From: Enoplolaimus lenunculus
Taxonomy: Eukaryota; Nematoda; Enoplea; Enoplida; Thoracostomopsidae
Direction of reading: 5' to 3'
NCBI GenBank assembly: GCA_030248215.1
Contig: JASANG010001999.1
Location: forward strand, 36,495-100,494
Length of the DNA: 64,000 nucleotides
The notes below the pieces were generated by a model. That model was not told where the DNA came from. It saw only the letters and a program-made list of their open reading frames with translations, and made no database searches. Within the stretch, counting starts at the first letter, position 1. Every line of letters begins with the position of its first letter. A program made the translations under genes and the position numbers. Below are positions 58,733 to 64,000 of this stretch, piece after piece.

Positions 58733-58921
58733 AAACAGGGCCAGCTTGTTTTCCGGAGGGGCTGTAATAGAGTCAGTTTAAGCTTTAGACTATTTTTTGC
58801 TTAGTCTTAGGCTTAGGTTTAGGTTTAGGAATAGGATCATTCATACGCTTAGGCTTAGGTTTAGGCTTAGGCTTAGGAATATGCTTATACTACTGTTCCG
58901 GCCCTATTCTATACATGGGCC
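58733..58921. mobile_element. CGGCCCATGTATAGA element with TTAGGC core, copy 2
   Basis: Opposite orientation to 55837-55998. Shares TTTTCCGGAGGGGCTG and AGAGTCAGTTTAAGC on one side and the complement of CGGCCCATGTATAGAATAGG at the other. The core has two TTAGGC runs (58797-58830 and 58848-58885). Confidence 0.8.
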
Positions 58922-59625
58922 GAATTTAGTCAAATTGTGATATGCAGCCATATTTTCACAGTATATATGTTTGGAGTTAAATATGCAGAAAGTTAAAAAT
59001 AATCAAAATTGGCTAAAATTTTTAATAAAAAATTGACAAAATATGAAAAATGCATGAAGCGAAAAAAAGATTAGTCAAAATATATTAACTCTGTTCAAAT
59101 TCAGTTATGGCTGGTGTGATTAGCTCGCCCCACATGTTTGTTAGTTTTGTTTCTTTCTTTTCAATGCGATCAACTTTTATACTGCAATCGCAATTCGTGT
59201 GCATTTATGTAGAAACTAAAATTTGTTGCCATACAGCGCAGCGCAAAGTGTCTCCGAGCAAATGAAATAGTGTTTACATAATATTTTATTTGAAACTGTA
59301 GTGTTGGCGTTGTTACAACATTTAAATACCAGGAAATATAACAAATAATATACCAACAAACGCTGAAACGTATTGAACATTTTATGTTAAGTGGAATCAT
59401 TTGTAAGGTTAAAGATTGAGAAATTATCAAGCCTTTAAAATATCGACGTATGACACCAAAAAGGTGTATATGATGAACACCACCGTAAAAAATATAGTAT
59501 GTCGTTAATTTCGCGTATTCCTTTAATACGAACAACCAGCAATATTAACGCGTTTAGGGCAATTAAACCTTTGTTACCAATTATTTTTCGACCGCTATCA
59601 TCAACTTTTACCTAATCGCTTCTTT
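58922..59625. other. AT-rich intergenic DNA
   Basis: An open minus frame (59170-59535) has AT-driven residue composition and no domain. Nothing else seen. Confidence 0.4.
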
Positions 59626-59879
59626 ACTCTGTAAATTCCAATGAGTTGATTAATCAATTCAACTAGCCAGTTGGTTATTTGTGAATTAATATCAATAAAC
59701 ATTAACTCACTCTGAGTTTAATTAATTCTCACTCTGAGTTGAGTTGACTCTGGGTGAGTTGATTAATTAACTCCGAATGAATTGAATCAACTCAAAATTC
59801 TGAGTTCTGATAGTCCTAACTCAGACTGAGTGATTCAACTCATTCTGAATTAAAATCAACTCACTGAAATTTACAGTGT
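59626..59879. mobile_element. ACTGTAAATT element filled with ACTCA/TGAGT repeats
   Basis: CTGTAAATTCCAATGAGTTG at the left, complement of ACACTGTAAATTTCAGTGAG at the right. The interior is a run of ACTCA(n)TGAGT words in both orientations (CACTCTGAGTTGAGTTGACT). About 254 bp. Confidence 0.75.
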
Positions 59880-60839
59880 AATGCTCCACATTTGAGCATC
59901 TTGGGGACAGGATAACTTAAAATTCGACGTTTGCAAAAAATAATTGCACTTAATCGAGCTTTTAACTCATCACTGTGCAAGTTGATGCGGGTCTTTTCTG
60001 TTATCTCTCGCCTGCCGCCGGTTCCTCGAAAAACGGTTGGATATTGAAACCTTTTGCATATTTGGGCTTCTCGCGGCCTCCCCTGATTGATCTTTCCATG
60101 CCGAAATTTGAATTTTTGAAATTTGGATTTTTAAGTCGCATGGTCTCCCATTGAGACCCACAAAAATTCAAAAAAGATAAAGAAATTATATGCCATGGCC
60201 AAACAAACTGTTTTGGCGCGCCTCCAACGTCTTGGGACGGCCGACCGCGCGCCAAATTAGTTTATTTGAGTATAACTCATTTGACAGATGTCTGGTCTAA
60301 GTTTTAATAAAAAAATTTTTTGGGTCAAAACGGAGTACGTAGGAATCTTAAAATATCGAATTTTTCAAAATTCAAATTTGGTCGAAGACTCGTGAAATGT
60401 TCAGGTGAAGTCATGAGAACCTTAAATACGCAAACATATCCAAAATCCAATCATCTTTGGGCAAACACCGGGTAGGCGGATAACCGAAAACATACGTCGA
60501 TATATACACCCGTATCTAATCCAGAGCACTGCTCTCGACAACCAGGACAATTTTCCACATTTGGGGTAAAAATGCCAGTTTTTCGCAAGAAAATAGCCAG
60601 AATATCATTTTAGAAAAAAGTTTTAAGCATTCAGCCGAAATAGTACGTTTTATTTTCTTTTTTCTAGAAATTTCGGTTGGACTTTTTCTCCTATTCTTAT
60701 TGGCTACGACTTCTTTTTTGGAAAGATAAAAATTATCTTAAACAATTTATTGTAACCTCATTCATTTTAAGATAGTTCTAGAGCTGGTTAAAAGTATCTT
60801 TTTTCATTTACTTCACAAATTTCGAGAAGTTATTTGCAC
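59880..60839. other. Intergenic DNA without recognised features
   Basis: GC-richer patches at 60000-60260 give overlapping minus frames but no family similarity or splice sites. Nothing supported. Confidence 0.35.
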
Positions 60840-61264
60840 ACTGTTGTGACCCACATAAGAGGGGGAGACTGATATAAATTTGGTCTCTCTAGAGGGTACC
60901 CCCTTTTTATTCGGTTACGAACTGTAAATTTTTTCAATCCGCCCTCCGCCATCCTTGGTTACTGATATATATCCGGTATTGCAAAAACGTTTGACTTGTC
61001 TCAAAACCTTGACCGATAATGCAAGGTCATACTTAAGAATGTACGTTCAAAACTTAAGCATGCTTTGAAGTTTAGAACTCAAATTTATTTGGTCATGGAG
61101 TCATTTATGCACTGCAATTAGATGATGGTTGCCATTTATGAACTCTAATTAAAGTTTAGAGACTCTATCCGTTTACTGACTCTTATTAGGGATACAGACT
61201 ACTATTGGTTGAGGCAAAAAATGAAGAACCTCTTATTACCGTGTCTTATTCAGATCACTACAGT
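60840..61264. mobile_element. ACTGTAGTGACCC element, copy 4 (425 bp)
   Basis: ACTGTTGTGACCCACATAAG at the left and complement of ACTGTAGTGATCTGAATAAG at the right. The interior matches 43135-43517 (TTGACTTGTCTCAA, TACTTAAGAATGTACGTTCA, AGAGACTCTATCCGTTTACT). Confidence 0.8.
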
Positions 61265-61548
61265 ATAATTACTTCCGGCAGGAGCGCTATCCAAACCCTT
61301 CGGTTAAGCGCTCCCACTATTGGGGGCTCTGATGTTGCCTAACTAAAAGTTCTTTCGCGGACCACGAAGATATAGTGCTGTGAAACATTTTATTGGGGGC
61401 CTCTCGGACTTTTTGGAGACCCGCTCCGATCGCATGCCGAACACAGTGCTCAAAGAAGGAACGAGAATGTTGAATTAATTTGAAATTTTGCTCTAAGGGT
61501 TGCTTCAGGTTCTCTAGTTGTGTTGAAGTTAAACTGAACTACAAATAC

Positions 61549-61750
61549 CACTGCAAAAAATGGTGAGTCAAATTGACTCTGTCCGAAATAGGCTTTTCCT
61601 GACTACGCAAACTGAGTCAAAATTCGACTCCGCTAGAGTCAAATGGAGTCGAATTTGACTCAGGCAAAGTCGAATTTTGACTCATAGTTGGTGTAGTCAG
61701 GAAAAACCGATTTCAGAGAGAGTCAATTTGACTCACGATTTTTTGCAGTG
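61549..61750. mobile_element. CACTGCAAAAAA element filled with GAGTCAAA repeats
   Basis: Ends CACTGCAAAAAATGGTGAGT and complement of CACTGCAAAAAATCGTGAGT, terminal inverted repeats near 58 bp. The interior alternates GAGTCAAATTGACTC-like palindromes. 202 bp, about 215 bp upstream of the DB-type gene's ATG. Confidence 0.85.
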
Positions 61751-61965
61751 CGCAGAATTTTAGAATATATCCGTAAAACATTTTGATTGACCATTATTTA
61801 GATTACGTAAAAATAAAATTTATTGCTGACTTAAGCATCCCACCAACCCGATACACAATTACTGCCGTGTATTCGTCCGGACCAAACAAAACCCACTGCT
61901 TAAAGTCAGGCGAATATAAGTAAATATAGCAACAAACATCTAGTATAAGTACCGGCGAACGCGAA

Positions 61966-63749
61966 ATGGTGTTAAAAATAATTGCAGCGTGCGTGCTTAT
62001 TACTGCAATATATTCAGCGCCGGCTGATCCACGCAGTCTTGCAATCCTGTCAAAATGTAGTCTTCTCAGTTGTAAGCATTGCAAATATTTGTCGCTAGTC
62101 AAACAGTGTCCACTGTTGTGTAATTCGTCAAAATGTCAGCCGCGACAAAGTTCATCATCACGGCCCAGCGAACCGCAACAATCACAATCCGGTAATCCTT
62201 CACGTTCGAGCGGAGTCAAAGAAGGTGGATCCGGCAAACCAAATGTTAATTCTCAAGGTGCAACGTCGAAACCGAACGAGTCACGTCAAGCTGCGACTCC
62301 TAGGCAACGCGTTCCACCGACTCCGCGACCAACTTCGAAACCAAAACCTAAACCAACCACCCAACCGCCAAAAGAAAAGGTTAGATGCCAAAGGGGGACA
62401 CAGAAGGAGGTGTGCGTAACCACAATAAAAATTTTGACCCATGTGAATTTTAAGGCAGTTCGCTTTCTGCTGTTTATTTTTTTGCTTAGGCTGAGGCTTG
62501 GGCTTAGGAATGCGCTTAATCGTCGATTACGGCCCTAAAAGTAAGATTATGGAGCGAAACGGACAATTTGTTACTTACCGTACAAATTTGCGCTTATATT
62601 GTAATCATGCAATCAATTTTAGTATTTAGATCTGCAATGTGTTTGCCGTTTGTACACTTAAATTTATTCCTCGCCTAGATTTCGCCTTAAAATATGGATT
62701 AAACAGGATCTAGTAACTGCTCCGTCAGGACCCCCAGGCAAAAGTTCTACCAGAGCCGGAGCCGGGTCCAGAGGCCGATTTTCTCCCGGAACCGGAGCCG
62801 GAGGCAGACCTCCGGTTGTACCCTGTTCGCCGGCAATTTTGCCTTCAGTATTATAATATTGCTCTTCCATCAAGTCCTATATATACAAATAGATGATTAT
62901 GACGCGACATATCTGCAATTGTATTTTATATTAAAATTCATTTCAGAAATCCCCAGATGACGTTTTTCGCAATAATTGTGATGCAACTGGACTCAGTCCT
63001 TGCAATGAAGCAAATGTATGCAGATACAATGTTGGTCAACATCAGGTCAGTTGAATGTTAATGATCTTTTTTATTACTACTATTGTGCCACTAACGTAAG
63101 TACCATAAGTCCATTAATTTACGACAATGCAGGCTTTATGTACCGCTTGCTGAATGCAATAATAGACAGAAAATTTCACAGTAAATTACGCAGCAGTAAC
63201 TGAAAATTTAAGCAATTTATTAACGCTGATCGCTACATAAAAAATTTTGCAGGCATTCCCATGTCTATGACAGAATAGGAAATTTTAAAATCTTTGAACT
63301 TGGTGTTATTTTTAGCATATACCAAATTTTCACGATAAATTAAATGCCTTCCTCGTCCGCAATCTTTCATTTTCAAAATACTTCAAGACGAATACACTAG
63401 CTATGTAATTATCGACAGAACGTCTAGTGTTTGTTGAGAAATTTTCAACATTATCGACTATTATATATGGTTTATTAGTTTTTTCTAGCTACTCGCAGCG
63501 TCACGTCAAGGCTGCGATTTACAAAATCGAATATCGGATTATATGCGTAGCGCAAGCGACGGAAACGACAACACTGACTGTTGTAAACAGAAGAAAATAG
63601 GAAAAAAAGCAACCAGTCGTCATTGTCTTGAATTTTGTGGACCGAACGGACCAAAGCATCCTGAAAAACTTGTTACCCGCTACGCCAAATGTTTTACGCA
63701 TCTTCCCAAAATTATGAACTGCCACAAGCAGGGCGTCAAGCGTGTATAG
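61966..63749 (+). CDS. Secreted cysteine-rich protein with DB-type module, three exons
   Basis: Exons 61966-62379, 62947-63045 and 63489-63749; both introns are phase 0 with AAG|GTTAGA, TTTCAG, CAG|GTCAGT and TTTCTAG. Product 257 residues. A signal peptide is clear (MVLKIIAACVLITAIYSA, cleavage near residue 18). Then comes a compact Cys region (CSLLSCKHCKYLSLVKQCPL to about residue 52), and a Ser/Pro/Lys/Thr-rich linker. Exon 2 adds NNCDATGLSPCNEANVCRYN. Exon 3 holds GCDLQNRISDY, CCKQKKIGKK, HCLEFC and CFTHLPKIMNC, the CC...CxxxC...C spacing of the nematode DB module found in secreted or matrix proteins. The role here is unknown. Intron 1 carries two repeat elements. AATAAA at 63770 fits the 3' end. 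DB assignment is by pattern memory, not a search. Confidence 0.8.
62421..62548. mobile_element. TTAGGC-core element in intron 1 of the DB-type gene
   Basis: GACCCATGTGAATTTTAAGG at the left and complement of ATAATCTTACTTTTAGGG at the right. The core CTTAGGCTGAGGCTTGGGCT is a degraded TTAGGC run. Related to 13574-13713 and 57121-57406. Confidence 0.7.
62738..62824. repeat. GAGCCGGAGCCGG repeat with CACCCTG-type end
   Basis: CAGAGCCGGAGCCGGGTCCA to CCTCCGGTTGTACCCTG: a tiny CCGGAGCC variant of the ACCGGAA family, also in intron 1 of the DB-type gene. Similar GCCGGAGCCGGAT words occur at 24590 and 24695. Confidence 0.55.
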
Positions 63750-63769
63750 ATATATTTGGATATGCCTTA

Positions 63770-63775
63770 ATAAAA
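63770..63775 (+). terminator. Polyadenylation signal of the DB-type gene
   Basis: AATAAA about 20 nt after the TAG stop. Confidence 0.55.
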
Positions 63776-63792
63776 TATACCAATGTGTAGAA

Positions 63793-63960
63793 CAGGACCG
63801 TAACAGTAGCATAAGCATATTCCTAAGCCTAACAATGAGCCTTAGCGTAAAAATGAGCTTATACCTTCGCCGAAGTCTGAGCCTAAGCAAAAAACATTTA
63901 GTCTAAAGCTTTAAGCTAACACTTTTTCACAGACCCGCAGAAAAACGTTCCGCCCCTAAT
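63793..63960. mobile_element. TTAGGC-core element just downstream of the DB-type gene
   Basis: AACAGGACCGTAACAGTAGC at the left and the complement of AGGGGCGGAACGTTTTTCTG at the right. The core has CCTAAGCCTAAC and degenerate copies. It mixes the left end of the 55.8-kb type with the right end of the 52.5-kb type. Confidence 0.65.
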
Positions 63961-64000
63961 CAAATTTCGGAACGAACTCTATAAAGCTACAAGACTTATC

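Noticed and set aside
59170-59535. 121-residue minus frame
   Set aside because: AT-driven composition, no domain, no splice or start evidence.

Overview
This window is eukaryotic and most likely nematode. It has spliced genes with GTAAGT-type donors and TTTCAG/TTTTAG acceptors, many degenerate runs of the nematode telomere hexamer TTAGGC, and a secreted protein ending in what looks like the nematode DB cysteine module. Long introns and heavy load of short inverted-repeat elements suggest a large, repeat-rich genome; mermithid-like is only a guess. No bacterial, phage or operon organisation is visible, and I saw no autonomous transposase, reverse transcriptase or integrase. All splice models are by eye. 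|| 1-10.2 kb, plus strand: the 3' part of an EPS8-type actin regulator (charged coiled segment, SH3, linker, C-terminal SAM-like effector region) in nine exons whose phases all fit and whose coding length is a multiple of three. The PTB domain expected at the N terminus lies outside the window. Introns carry inverted-repeat elements. || 13.9-33.7 kb, minus strand: a set of exons that may form one long gene. An initiating exon and an acidic second exon lie at 31.4-33.65 kb, two short fold-like exons at 25.8 and 21.4 kb, four phase-consistent exons encoding a basic then Gly/Met-rich tail at 17.2-18.5 kb, and two possible last exons at 13.9-14.1 kb. The product is not identified. || 33.7-53.9 kb: no convincing protein gene, but a dense repeat landscape. 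It includes GGGACAG minisatellites inside a terminal-inverted-repeat element, a 34-bp tandem array, a long TA microsatellite, a tRNA-derived sequence, and a perfect 235-bp tandem array of palindromes. || 53.95-54.68 kb, plus: an intronless gene for a 241-residue single-span membrane protein with a Cys cluster next to the membrane and a disordered acidic tail. || 54.7-61.9 kb: repeats with the purest TTAGGC runs. || 61.97-63.75 kb, plus: a three-exon gene for a secreted Cys-rich DB-type protein. || The unifying theme is a very large and diverse population of short non-autonomous DNA elements. Several have exact or near-exact 8-bp target duplications (hAT-like) and one has a TA duplication. In many families the interior is an expansion of a short motif related to the element's own end (TTAGGC, ACCGGAA, GGGACAG, GAGTCAAA, GAGTTGATT, AAGACA, GGCGCCGTCACC). 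Several otherwise different families share the terminal word GGCCCATGTWWA. This repeat-seeding pattern, with telomere-type repeats carried in mobile elements, is the most interesting system in the window.
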